64,000 bases of DNA from contig NZ_JNJA01000001.1 of NCBI RefSeq assembly GCF_000702665.1, positions 434,001 through 498,000 of the forward strand, given 5' to 3'. A model generated the notes under the pieces. The model was not told the DNA's origin and ran no database searches. It saw only the letters and a list, made by a program, of their open reading frames with translations. Positions 35,688 through 43,473 of this stretch are shown here, one piece after another; within the stretch, counting starts at the first letter, position 1; every line of letters starts with the position of its first letter. This DNA is from Solidesulfovibrio alcoholivorans DSM 5433. GTDB taxonomy: Bacteria > Desulfobacterota > Desulfovibrionia > Desulfovibrionales > Desulfovibrionaceae. Position numbers and translations under genes: made by a program.

Positions 35688-37904
35688 TCAGTTTGACAGG
35701 AGCAGTTGGCTCCAGGGCAGGCCGGTCGCTGGCGGGGCCATGGACGCGGGCTGGATGGCCAGCGCCCTCGCGCCGCCCAGGTCCGCCGCGCCGTTGCGCA
35801 GCCCCAGGATGTATTTCCCGTTCGCCGCGTCCCCCAGCGAAAGGCCGATGGTCTTGTCCCGGTACTCCGTGCGCGAGGTGTTCTGGTTGCCCGTGCCATA
35901 ATAGAGCCGCACGGCTCCGTTGCTGGAAAGCCGCACCGCCGTGTTCACGGGTCTGCTGTCGACCCAGGTGTGGGCCTTCCAGATGATGGTCACGCTCGTC
36001 GCATCCTGCCTGACGGAGATGTCGTCACCCGTCGTGGACGTGGTCAGCTTGTCCCAGTACGGGGCAACGGCCACGGCCGCCTTGAGATCGTTTACGCTGT
36101 TGAGGCCGCTCGTGATCGCCGTGCCGAAGGAAAGCATGCCGTTGCTGCCGACGTTGACCGTGGTGTAGGTCGCGCCGCCAAAGGGAAAGGCGAACGGCAG
36201 GGCAAGCGGCCAGGACTGGTCCGCGCCCTGCCAGCCCTTGGCCGTGCCGCCGCTGGGGAAGGCGTCCGGGGTCTGGTACTGGGCGTAGCCGCCATAGGTC
36301 GGGGCCTTGGCTTCCGTGTGGTAGCCGGTCAGGGCGAGTTTGCGGCCGAGGTCCCAGGGATCGCTGTAATAGCTCGGGTGCTCGCTGTTGTTGTCGCCAT
36401 TTCCGTCGAGCGTCTCGTCCTGGAAGGCGTCCTTGCCCAGGGCGTAGAGGTACGCCTCTTCCATGGTCACGATCTTGTCGTCGTTGGAGTCGCCTTTGGT
36501 CAAATCGGCCAGGGCCTCGGTCACGTAGTAGGAAAATTCGTCGTAGCCGTTGCCGGTGTATGAGGAGTACGACAACTCCCACCAGCGGGAAGCTGACATG
36601 AGCACGCGATTTTTCCCCTTGAGCGCTTCGGCGAAGCCGCCGGAATAACACTGCTCGAAAATGCCTACGATGGCCTTGGCCGTGACCTTGTTCACCTCGG
36701 CCGCGAATTCCGCGTTGGTGATGGACGTATCGTTCCACAGCCACAGCACCACGTCGGTGTTGGAGTAGGGCGCAGGGTTGGTGGCGCTGTTGTTGCCGCC
36801 GTGGTCCGTGGTGAAGATGTAGAGGATGTCCTCGCTCGTCATCTTGCCGGCCAGTTCGTTGAAGACGGTGGTGATGTTCTCCTTGAGCGCGCTGTAGCGG
36901 ATGTCGTTGATCTTGTCGTCGTTCAAGTCCCAAACGGAACTCGTGTTGTCCGACTGGTCCACGGCCGGGTTCTGGCCGTCGCTGATGAGCACGTAGATGT
37001 TGTCCTGTAAAAAGCCGTTGGCCTTGAGCGTCGTGAAGAAATACGAGCAGTCCTTCCAGTAGCGCGTGTGGTTGTTGTAGCGGTCCGCGCCGCCGGAAAT
37101 GATGACCGCGTAGCGGTGGCTGGCGTCGGTCGCGGCTTTTGTCGCCGTGCGCGTCGTGACGGCCTGCGGCGTAAGGAGCGTCGCCTTGTCCGACGCCGTG
37201 GGCCAGGAGGTCAGCTCCGTGAAGGCCCCGAGGTCCTTGGGCGGCATGGTGGCGTCCACCGTGGTGATTTCCCCGGTTTTCGCAACGAGCACGTAGCGGC
37301 AGGGGTGTTCCCAGTTGGCTTGCGGCTTGTCGTCCACGAAAAAGAGCCAACCCGGACCGCCGGCAAGCGAGGCTTCGCCGCGCCACAGGGCGACCGTGGC
37401 CGTGTCTTGCACTTCCTCGTTCGCCACATAGACGCGCCGGCCTTGCAGGCTGTGGCCGAGCAGCCGGTCGGTAAGCGCGGTAAGGGCCGCCTCCCGGCTG
37501 GCCACGGCCGCGGTCGCCGCCGCCTTTCGGGCGGAGGCGTCCACGGTGGTGAGGCCTGTCGGCAAGGTCTCTACGGCGCGGAAAACCGTTTTGCCGTCCT
37601 GGCGCACGAGGGCCGCCAGGAACATCGTCCTGCCGCCGCCCAAAGGAAGGGAAACCCCGAACAGCCAGCCCGGGCCCTCGCCCAGGGTCACGGTCCGGGC
37701 TCCGTCGCTGACGGCGACAGTCCCCTGGCGCAGGTCCGGGTCGCCCGAGAGGGCGGCTCCTTCGCCGCCTGCGCGGGCGTCCTGGGCGATGAGCCGGTCG
37801 CAGGCCTTGGCGTAGGTGTCGATGTCGGCCGCGTGGGCCGGCAGGGAACAGCATAGAAAGACCACGACGAACGTTGCGGTCGAAAACAGGCGGCCGATGT
37901 GCAT
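35688..37904 (-). CDS. Secreted caspase/legumain-like (C13-type) cysteine protease with EF-hand-like loops
   Basis: Probable extracytoplasmic cysteine peptidase of the caspase-hemoglobinase fold. The 738 residues have a signal peptide (ending PAHA-AD), an N-terminal region of unknown fold (about 25-260), and a peptidase domain (about 265-480) starting RYAVIISGGADRYNNHTRYW. The His is H368 in FTTDHGG and the Cys C419 in VGIFEQCYSGGF, the H-G/E-x-C-x-S-G spacing of clan CD. Asp-rich calcium-loop-like segments (DLNDDKINDI, DSNDDKIVTMEE, DGNGDNNSE) flank it. A C-terminal beta-sandwich (TYTTVNVGSNGMLSFGT) and the tail QLLLSN end the protein. AGGAGG before the ATG fixes the start. Substrate unknown; gingipain/clostripain-like alternatives belong to the same clan. 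Confidence 0.8.
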   Translation of the reverse strand: MHIGRLFSTATFVVVFLCCSLPAHAADIDTYAKACDRLIAQDARAGGEGAALSGDPDLRQGTVAVSDGARTVTLGEGPGWLFGVSLPLGGGRTMFLAALVRQDGKTVFRAVETLPTGLTTVDASARKAAATAAVASREAALTALTDRLLGHSLQGRRVYVANEEVQDTATVALWRGEASLAGGPGWLFFVDDKPQANWEHPCRYVLVAKTGEITTVDATMPPKDLGAFTELTSWPTASDKATLLTPQAVTTRTATKAATDASHRYAVIISGGADRYNNHTRYWKDCSYFFTTLKANGFLQDNIYVLISDGQNPAVDQSDNTSSVWDLNDDKINDIRYSALKENITTVFNELAGKMTSEDILYIFTTDHGGNNSATNPAPYSNTDVVLWLWNDTSITNAEFAAEVNKVTAKAIVGIFEQCYSGGFAEALKGKNRVLMSASRWWELSYSSYTGNGYDEFSYYVTEALADLTKGDSNDDKIVTMEEAYLYALGKDAFQDETLDGNGDNNSEHPSYYSDPWDLGRKLALTGYHTEAKAPTYGGYAQYQTPDAFPSGGTAKGWQGADQSWPLALPFAFPFGGATYTTVNVGSNGMLSFGTAITSGLNSVNDLKAAVAVAPYWDKLTTSTTGDDISVRQDATSVTIIWKAHTWVDSRPVNTAVRLSSNGAVRLYYGTGNQNTSRTEYRDKTIGLSLGDAANGKYILGLRNGAADLGGARALAIQPASMAPPATGLPWSQLLLSN

Positions 37905-38053
37905 GAAGGGCTCCTCCTGGGAAACGGGGGATGCGGGCAATCGACGAAACGGCATTTTGACTATACAAGAGCCCCCATGGGCAGACAAGCGGTTCCGGGT
38001 CCCCTGCCGCGCTTCGGGCGGGGGGATGCGCGCGGCGTTGCGGAGAAGCGTCC

Positions 38054-39250
38054 GTGAACGCCCCGGTCGCGCTGTGGCGACGGCTTCTCGCTTCCCCGCT
38101 GGCCACCGCCCTGGCCCTGGTGCTGCTCATCCTGCTGTCGGCTTCGGCCGCGTTCTATCTTCTCGAATTCGCGGGCAGTTCCGATAAAACGTATTTTGAC
38201 GCCCTGTGGTGGGCCATGGTCACGCTCTCCACCGTGGGCTACGGCGACATCGTGCCCACCACCGTGGCCGGGCGGCTGGTGGGCATGGCCATCATGGCCA
38301 CGGGCGTGGGCGTCATGGCCGCGCTGACCGGCAATTTGGCCTCGGCGCTCATCGAACGCAAAAACCGCAAACGTCAGGGGCTGTTGCCAGTGAAGACTTC
38401 CGACCACTGCCTGGTGCTCGGCGTCAACGCCCAGGCGCCGGAACTGCTGCGCGCCCTTGCCGCGTCCGCTTCCGCGCACAAGCGGGGGCCGGCCGTGGTG
38501 CTCGTCGCGCCGCTGACGCCCGAGGATTTCGCCGAGATGGCCGCGGACCTGGACCTGGGCGACCGGCTGGAGTTCTGCCGGGGCAATCCGGCCCACGAAC
38601 CCACCCTGGGACGCGCCTCGCCGGCTACGGCCCGCTCCGCCTACATCCTGTCCCAGGACGGGCTGTCCCCGGAGGAGGCCGACCAGCAGACCCTGCTTGC
38701 GGCCCTGACCTTTCGCGGTCTGGCCCCCAAGGTGCGGCTGTGCGCCGAGGCCCTGCTGGAGAGCAGCCGCAAGCCCTTGAGCCGCGCCGGCGTGGACGTG
38801 ACCGTGGTGCGCGGCGAACTGGCCGGCCGGGCGCTCGGTGCCATGGGCGAGCATCCCGCGCTGTGGCATTTCCTGGAACGCCTCCTTGGCGGCGCGGGGC
38901 ATCGTGCCATGGCGGCCCGGACGTTTGCCGCCGAGGAAAAGGGCCTCGCCTGGTCGCAGCTCGTGGCCAGGGCCATGGCCGCGGACGGGGAGATGCCCGT
39001 CGCGGTCTTTCGCCTGCGCCGCGACATCGACATCCGCGAGCTGCTCGATGCGGATTCGGCCCTCGACCAGTTCATTTCCGAGCTGTTCGCGGCCTACGGC
39101 CAGGACGGGCGCATCGGCAGCGAAGGGCCGAGCGTGGTGGTCAATCCCGGCGACGGCCTGGACCTCGGGGGCTTCGACGGGCTGATCTTCCTGCGCGCGG
39201 GCGGTCCCGAGCGCAAACCCGCGACTGTCGCGGAAGGCGGGGGGGCGTAA
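38054..39250 (+). CDS. Two-span potassium channel with RCK/TrkA-N-like domain
   Basis: Inner-membrane K+ channel subunit. The 398 residues comprise span 1 (about 18-38), a pore loop with the selectivity filter TVGYGD (60-65), span 2 (about 72-95), then a cytoplasmic region starting DHCLVLGVNAQAPELLRAL that fits a TrkA-N/RCK Rossmann domain with a diverged GxGxxG. Its partner region covers residues about 250-390. GTG start with GGAGAAG upstream. Its stop codon TAA directly abuts the ATG of a cyclic-nucleotide-binding protein, so channel and putative gating subunit are translated together. Overall plan resembles MthK or CASTOR-like channels. Confidence 0.9.
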   Translation: MNAPVALWRRLLASPLATALALVLLILLSASAAFYLLEFAGSSDKTYFDALWWAMVTLSTVGYGDIVPTTVAGRLVGMAIMATGVGVMAALTGNLASALIERKNRKRQGLLPVKTSDHCLVLGVNAQAPELLRALAASASAHKRGPAVVLVAPLTPEDFAEMAADLDLGDRLEFCRGNPAHEPTLGRASPATARSAYILSQDGLSPEEADQQTLLAALTFRGLAPKVRLCAEALLESSRKPLSRAGVDVTVVRGELAGRALGAMGEHPALWHFLERLLGGAGHRAMAARTFAAEEKGLAWSQLVARAMAADGEMPVAVFRLRRDIDIRELLDADSALDQFISELFAAYGQDGRIGSEGPSVVVNPGDGLDLGGFDGLIFLRAGGPERKPATVAEGGGA

Positions 39251-39778
39251 ATGGGCGAGGCGTCCTGGGCCAGGGCCGAGCTGTTCGCCGGGTTGTCGCC
39301 CGGGGAGCTGGACGCGGTGCGGCCGTTTTTCGACACGGTGGCGCTTCCCGCCGGCCGCGACGTCATTGTCGAGGGCACGCCCGGGGACGACATGTTCCTC
39401 CTGGTTTCGGGCAAGGTGCGCGTGCGCAAGGCCATGGTGCAAAAGGGCATTGCCGTGCCGGCGCTGGAGGCCGAGGCCGGGGGCAAGACCCTGGCGGACC
39501 TAAGCGACGCCCAGAGTCCGTTTTTCGGCGAAATGGCGCTCCTTGACCGCGACATTCGCTCGGCGAGCGTCACGTGCCTCACGGACTGCCGGTTCCTGCG
39601 CATCGACCGCGACCGTTTTTTCGCCTTCCTGGCCGAGCGGCCGGAGATCGGCGTGAAGCTGGTCACGGCGCTGGCCAAGCGGCTCGCCCGCGTGGTGCGC
39701 AAGAACAACAACGAGATCGTGAAATTGACCACGGCCCTGGCGCTGGTCTTGAGCCGCCGCGGGCAGGGGAGGGGGTAG
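39251..39778 (+). CDS. Stand-alone cyclic-nucleotide-binding domain protein
   Basis: Soluble cNMP-binding (CAP_ED) protein of 175 residues without a DNA-binding domain. The N-terminal helix is followed by the beta-barrel (VALPAGRDVIVEGTPGDDMFLLVSGKVRV, residues 30-58) and the phosphate-binding cassette FGEMALLDRDIRSAS at 92-106, whose Glu and Arg (R103) match nucleotide contacts. An insert at 61-88 lengthens the barrel loop. The C-terminus is a basic helix (AKRLARVVRKNNNE). Immediate adjacency to the K+ channel gene suggests it gates or regulates the channel; a separate signalling role is possible. Specificity between cAMP, cGMP and other nucleotides cannot be read. Confidence 0.88.
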   Translation: MGEASWARAELFAGLSPGELDAVRPFFDTVALPAGRDVIVEGTPGDDMFLLVSGKVRVRKAMVQKGIAVPALEAEAGGKTLADLSDAQSPFFGEMALLDRDIRSASVTCLTDCRFLRIDRDRFFAFLAERPEIGVKLVTALAKRLARVVRKNNNEIVKLTTALALVLSRRGQGRG

Positions 39779-39783
39779 GGAGG

Positions 39784-40896
39784 CTATTTCCGCAGCGCCG
39801 GATGCTCCATGACGATTTCGCCTTCCACGTAACGGAAGACCACGTCGCGGGTCTCCTCGGGCACGGCCAGCACCGCCTCGCCGATGCCGATTTCGACGTT
39901 GGCCCCGACAAGGCCGGGCACGATCACCCGGCAGGCGGAAAACCGCCGCATGGCCGCCGGATGCGACCACAGCCGCGCCAGCTGCGCCTGGCAGGACTCG
40001 AGCAACCGTTCCAGGCGCAGTACGTCCGCGCCGCAGGCCTCGGCGCGTTCGCCGCCCCGGGCCACTTCCTCCTGGCAGGTCGCAAGCTCCATGACCAGTT
40101 CGCGCACCCGCGCCTTCAAATGCTGGTCCTGGTGGATGCGCTCGGGATCGTAGCCCAAAAGCAGCCGCGTCTGGCTCTGGCTGCCGCCGCCGAGCTGCTC
40201 GCCCACGTAGACCGCCTCGCCGCAATAGGCCTCGCCGCCGACGAGCCGGCCTTTGACCGCGAGTTTTTCCCCGGCGAACAGCCGGCAATGCATGCTTGCG
40301 CCGTCGATGAGGATGTTCTGGCCGGCGTGCAGCACCGCGTTTTCGCAGTACCTGGCCCGGATGCTCTTGCCGGCGCGCACCGTGCCCCGGCCCCCGCCCT
40401 GGATGCCGGCCTGGCAGGAGACGCCGCCCATGGCGCGCAGCTTGGCCGCCTCCACCGTGCCGCGCACGGTGATGTTGCGCCCCATGACCAGGAAGCCCGA
40501 GCGCACGCCGCCGCCCACGAGCACGTCGCCCACGGCCACGATGTTGCCGGTGTGGAAATCGATGTCGCGCCCGATGGAGAGCGTCTCGCGCACCAGAATC
40601 AGCCCGTCCACGCAGGAAACGTGGCCGTTGACCGCGGCCAGCAGCCGGCTGGGGTTGGACGGGTCGACGCGGCAGCCCTCGCCGTGGGGAAAGGACAGGT
40701 CGTCGGAGAGGATGGTTCCCGGCTCCGGCGCGTCATCCGGGTCGACCTCTTCCCATTCGGCCAGGAGCTGGCCGGCGACCACGTTCTGGGCGTAGCCCAG
40801 GTCGAACTGGTCCACGGACCCGTCCTCGCGGTTTTTCGGACGCAACCGGCGACGTTCGTAGTCCGGATCGAAGTGGTATCTCAGGAGGTACGGCAT
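39784..40896 (-). CDS. DUF342 / FapA-like protein
   Basis: Member of the DUF342 (FapA) family, proteins with a right-handed beta-helix core and a coiled-coil tail, some linked to polar landmark or flagellar assembly functions. The 370 residues show a repetitive Gly/Val-rich region (about 125-265: GRDIDFHTGNIVAVGDVLVGGGVRSGF, then NITVRGTVEAAKLRA, ending GEAVYVGEQLGG), a helical, Glu/Arg-rich segment (about 280-330), and a short beta tail. It is shorter than typical FapA (450-600 residues), and the N-terminal domain is abbreviated. The start at 40896 is preceded by CGGAAG. It is convergent with the channel operon and divergent from the acyl-CoA dehydrogenase gene. Function here is unknown. Confidence 0.8.
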   Translation of the reverse strand: MPYLLRYHFDPDYERRRLRPKNREDGSVDQFDLGYAQNVVAGQLLAEWEEVDPDDAPEPGTILSDDLSFPHGEGCRVDPSNPSRLLAAVNGHVSCVDGLILVRETLSIGRDIDFHTGNIVAVGDVLVGGGVRSGFLVMGRNITVRGTVEAAKLRAMGGVSCQAGIQGGGRGTVRAGKSIRARYCENAVLHAGQNILIDGASMHCRLFAGEKLAVKGRLVGGEAYCGEAVYVGEQLGGGSQSQTRLLLGYDPERIHQDQHLKARVRELVMELATCQEEVARGGERAEACGADVLRLERLLESCQAQLARLWSHPAAMRRFSACRVIVPGLVGANVEIGIGEAVLAVPEETRDVVFRYVEGEIVMEHPALRK

Positions 40897-41073
40897 GGGC
40901 TTCCGCCGGTTTTTCCGGGCTGCATGCGGGTCATTGGCCTTATGATGGGATTCGTATCGAACCCCATGGGTTTGCACAAGCCCCGGCCGCGTCCTGGTCA
41001 TGAAACAAGCGCCCGGGGGGAGGGGCCGTGCGCAGCGCGCAGCCCGCGCCAATTGACGCACGGGAACGAATAT

Positions 41074-41102
41074 TTTAACCTTCCATACTTTTTTTGTATC
41101 AT
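41074..41102 (+). promoter_or_regulatory. Likely sigma70-type promoter of the acyl-CoA dehydrogenase/ETF cluster
   Basis: TTTAAC (41074-41079) and TATCAT (41097-41102) are 17 bases apart in a short AT-rich stretch, 46 bases before the first ATG of the cluster. A TTGACG at 41053 lacks a partner at good spacing. Judged by eye. Confidence 0.45.
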
Positions 41103-41148
41103 CCATCATGCGCAAAGGCGCGCCCAAACCACGAATTAGGCGAAACCT

Positions 41149-43197
41149 ATGGAAACTCTCCGCACCCTTCCGGGCGACGACGTCCGGCAAATCATGTGGC
41201 GTTTCGCGGACCGCTTCGACCTCCAGATGGCCGTCCAATCCACCCGCGCCGTGGCGCGGGGACTGGTCGCCCGGCTGGTGGCCGAGGGCGCGCGCCACTC
41301 CCACGAATGGAACGAGCAGAAAAACCAGCTGCTCGCCGCCTTCGACGAGTCCGGCATCACCGCCGTCTTCCTCGACCCGCACCAGGGCGGCTTCATCGAG
41401 GGCCCCAAGAACATGGCCCTGGCCCTGGTCGCCTTCGAATTGTCCTGGGTGGACGCCGGCGCGGCCACCTGCTCCCTGGCGAGCAACCTGGCCCTGTCGC
41501 CCATCCACGAGCGCGGCACCACCGAACAGCGCGACCACTACATGAGCCTGTGCGCCCCGGCCCCGGACAAGACCCCCTGGCGCGGCGCGTTCGGCCTGAC
41601 CGAGCCCCTGCCCTACGTCGGTGTGGACACCGGCGTGCTCGTCGGCAAGGTGCGCATCGACTCCTGGGAGGAAGGGCAGGAGCCCATGCTCCAGGTCGAC
41701 AAGCGGGGCCGCTTCATCACGGGCATGGACTTCGCCAATTTCGCCACCGTGGCCGTGGACACCGCCGACCCGCGCATCAAGACCTCGTGCATGGTCATCC
41801 TGGAAGAGACCGACCCCGGCCTGTTCGACCGCGGTGCGCCCACGCTCAAGATGGTCCACCAGCTTTCCTCCACCCGCGACCCGGTCTTCAGCATGAAGGT
41901 GCCGGCCAGCCGCATCATCGGCGGCTACACGGTGAAAGACGGCTGCATCGTGCCCAACTACTCCCACTCCGAGATCATCGCTTCGGTGTTTCACCGCACG
42001 CGCGTGCCCGTAGCGCTCATGACCACGGCCAAGCTGCTCTCCGCCGTGGAGCCGGTCATCCGCTACCAGCGCGGCCGTTTCCGCGGCGGCGACGCCTGCG
42101 CCGAGGGCACGCCCAAGTACGAACTGGGCCTGCAACAGAAGCAGGACGCCCCCATCCGTCTGGCCGAACTCTGGGCCACGGGCGAGGCCGGCGCGTCCAT
42201 GGGTTTCGCCACGGCGCGGCTGTTCGACCATCTCGACCCCACGGAAAAGCTCAAGGAAAAGGCCCTGGCCGACGCCGGCGTCACGAGCATGCGCGCGCAG
42301 CTCTCGGCGCTCAAAAAGGTCCTGCCCCAGTCCGCGGAGTACGTGAACCTGCTTTTCACCCCCGAGGAAACCCGCGACGCCGCCCGCTTCGCCGCCCTGG
42401 ACGCCGATCCCGTGGTCAAGTACCAGGCGCTCGAGGCCGAGGCCGGCGTGCTTTGCCCGGCCTGCAAGCTCTGGAACACCGGCCACGGCGCGACCGTCAT
42501 GCGCGAGGCCGTGGCGCTCATGGGCGGCTACGGCATCACCGAGGACTGCCCCGGATTCCTGTTCCACAAGTGGAACGACTGCCAGCTCGAAGCCACCTAC
42601 GAAGGCCCCGAGTGCGTGCAGCGCCGCCAGCTCTCGGTCACCATGGCCAGCGACGTCTTCGCCGTGTACCTCGAAAACTATGTCGCCGAGATGGAGCGCG
42701 TGGCCGGGACCAATCCCGAAACCGGCGCGGCGTCCGTCGCCGCCGGATTGCGCCTTTGGAAGGCCGCCCTCGACATCCTCTCGGCCGGCAAGGACGCCGA
42801 CGGCAAGAAGCTCTACCACGGCAACCGGCAAGCCGTGACCTTCCCCCTGGCCGACGCCCTGTGCCCGCTTTTGGCCGGCCGCCACCTGATCCTCGACACC
42901 CTGGAACTGGCGGCCAAGGGCCCGGAAAACCCGATGGTTGCCGAGGGCCTTGCCGGGTACGTGTCCTTTTTCAGCGACTTGTCCAAGATCCAGTCCGCCA
43001 AGGCCGCCGGCGAGGCCGCGCGCGTGTGCGCCAATCTCGTTTACGGCTACGCCTCCGAGGGCGCGGACCTTGCCGCGTTCGGCGCGCTGCGCGCCGCCGC
43101 GGACGCTTCCCTCGCCGGCCTCGGCGCGGCCCGGGAACGCGCCGGCCAGGCGCTCACCCAGGTGATGATCCCTGAAGCGCTCGATTACCCGATGTAG
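41149..43197 (+). CDS. Acyl-CoA dehydrogenase family flavoprotein
   Basis: FAD-dependent acyl-CoA dehydrogenase-like protein, expected to pass electrons to the ETF encoded downstream. The 682 residues exceed the classic 380-400 and fit the long acyl-CoA dehydrogenase type (AidB/DUF-extended group). Seen: GAFGLTEP near 147 (FAD-contact loop), a long middle, TGHGATVMREAVALMGGYGITEDCPG near 445-470 (typical of the C-terminal FAD-binding helix region), and YEGPECVQRRQL near 486. The usual catalytic Glu cannot be placed with certainty. It follows a plausible promoter and heads a cluster with an ETF-QO-like protein, EtfB and EtfA. Its substrate is unknown. Confidence 0.85.
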   Translation: METLRTLPGDDVRQIMWRFADRFDLQMAVQSTRAVARGLVARLVAEGARHSHEWNEQKNQLLAAFDESGITAVFLDPHQGGFIEGPKNMALALVAFELSWVDAGAATCSLASNLALSPIHERGTTEQRDHYMSLCAPAPDKTPWRGAFGLTEPLPYVGVDTGVLVGKVRIDSWEEGQEPMLQVDKRGRFITGMDFANFATVAVDTADPRIKTSCMVILEETDPGLFDRGAPTLKMVHQLSSTRDPVFSMKVPASRIIGGYTVKDGCIVPNYSHSEIIASVFHRTRVPVALMTTAKLLSAVEPVIRYQRGRFRGGDACAEGTPKYELGLQQKQDAPIRLAELWATGEAGASMGFATARLFDHLDPTEKLKEKALADAGVTSMRAQLSALKKVLPQSAEYVNLLFTPEETRDAARFAALDADPVVKYQALEAEAGVLCPACKLWNTGHGATVMREAVALMGGYGITEDCPGFLFHKWNDCQLEATYEGPECVQRRQLSVTMASDVFAVYLENYVAEMERVAGTNPETGAASVAAGLRLWKAALDILSAGKDADGKKLYHGNRQAVTFPLADALCPLLAGRHLILDTLELAAKGPENPMVAEGLAGYVSFFSDLSKIQSAKAAGEAARVCANLVYGYASEGADLAAFGALRAAADASLAGLGAARERAGQALTQVMIPEALDYPM

Positions 43198-43206
43198 AAG
43201 AGAAGA

Positions 43207-43328
43207 TCGGGGCGCTGCCCCGAACCCCGCCGGGGGGCCACCATACCGTGGCCCTCTGGCCCCCCTTGCCGGGGGGGCGCGGCCGGGAGGACGGAAGATT
43301 GTCCTCCCGGCCGCGCCCCCGATAAGGG
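43207..43328. repeat. R2-related GC-rich palindrome array, copy g
   Basis: A series of stems after the dehydrogenase stop: GGGGCGCTGCCCC, GGGGGGCCACC-N-GGTGGCC-like pairing, CCCCCCTTGCCGGGGGGG, and a strong GGCCGGGAGGAC-N-GTCCTCCCGGCC stem. It shares the CCG-rich palindrome style and position with the other copies but lacks the GCCTCCGGCGGCC signature. The rest of the 43198-43473 gap shows nothing else. Confidence 0.6.
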
Positions 43329-43473
43329 AGACGGTTGAAACTACCTTCACCGACAAAGGATTTGGGGACGGTGAGGGATCAGGGGCGGGACCCCCTTTTT
43401 CATGCTGCGGGCCGGATGGCCCAGGTCCCCTCCCCCGGTTCTCCTTTCCCCCATTCCGCACTACGGAGGACGC

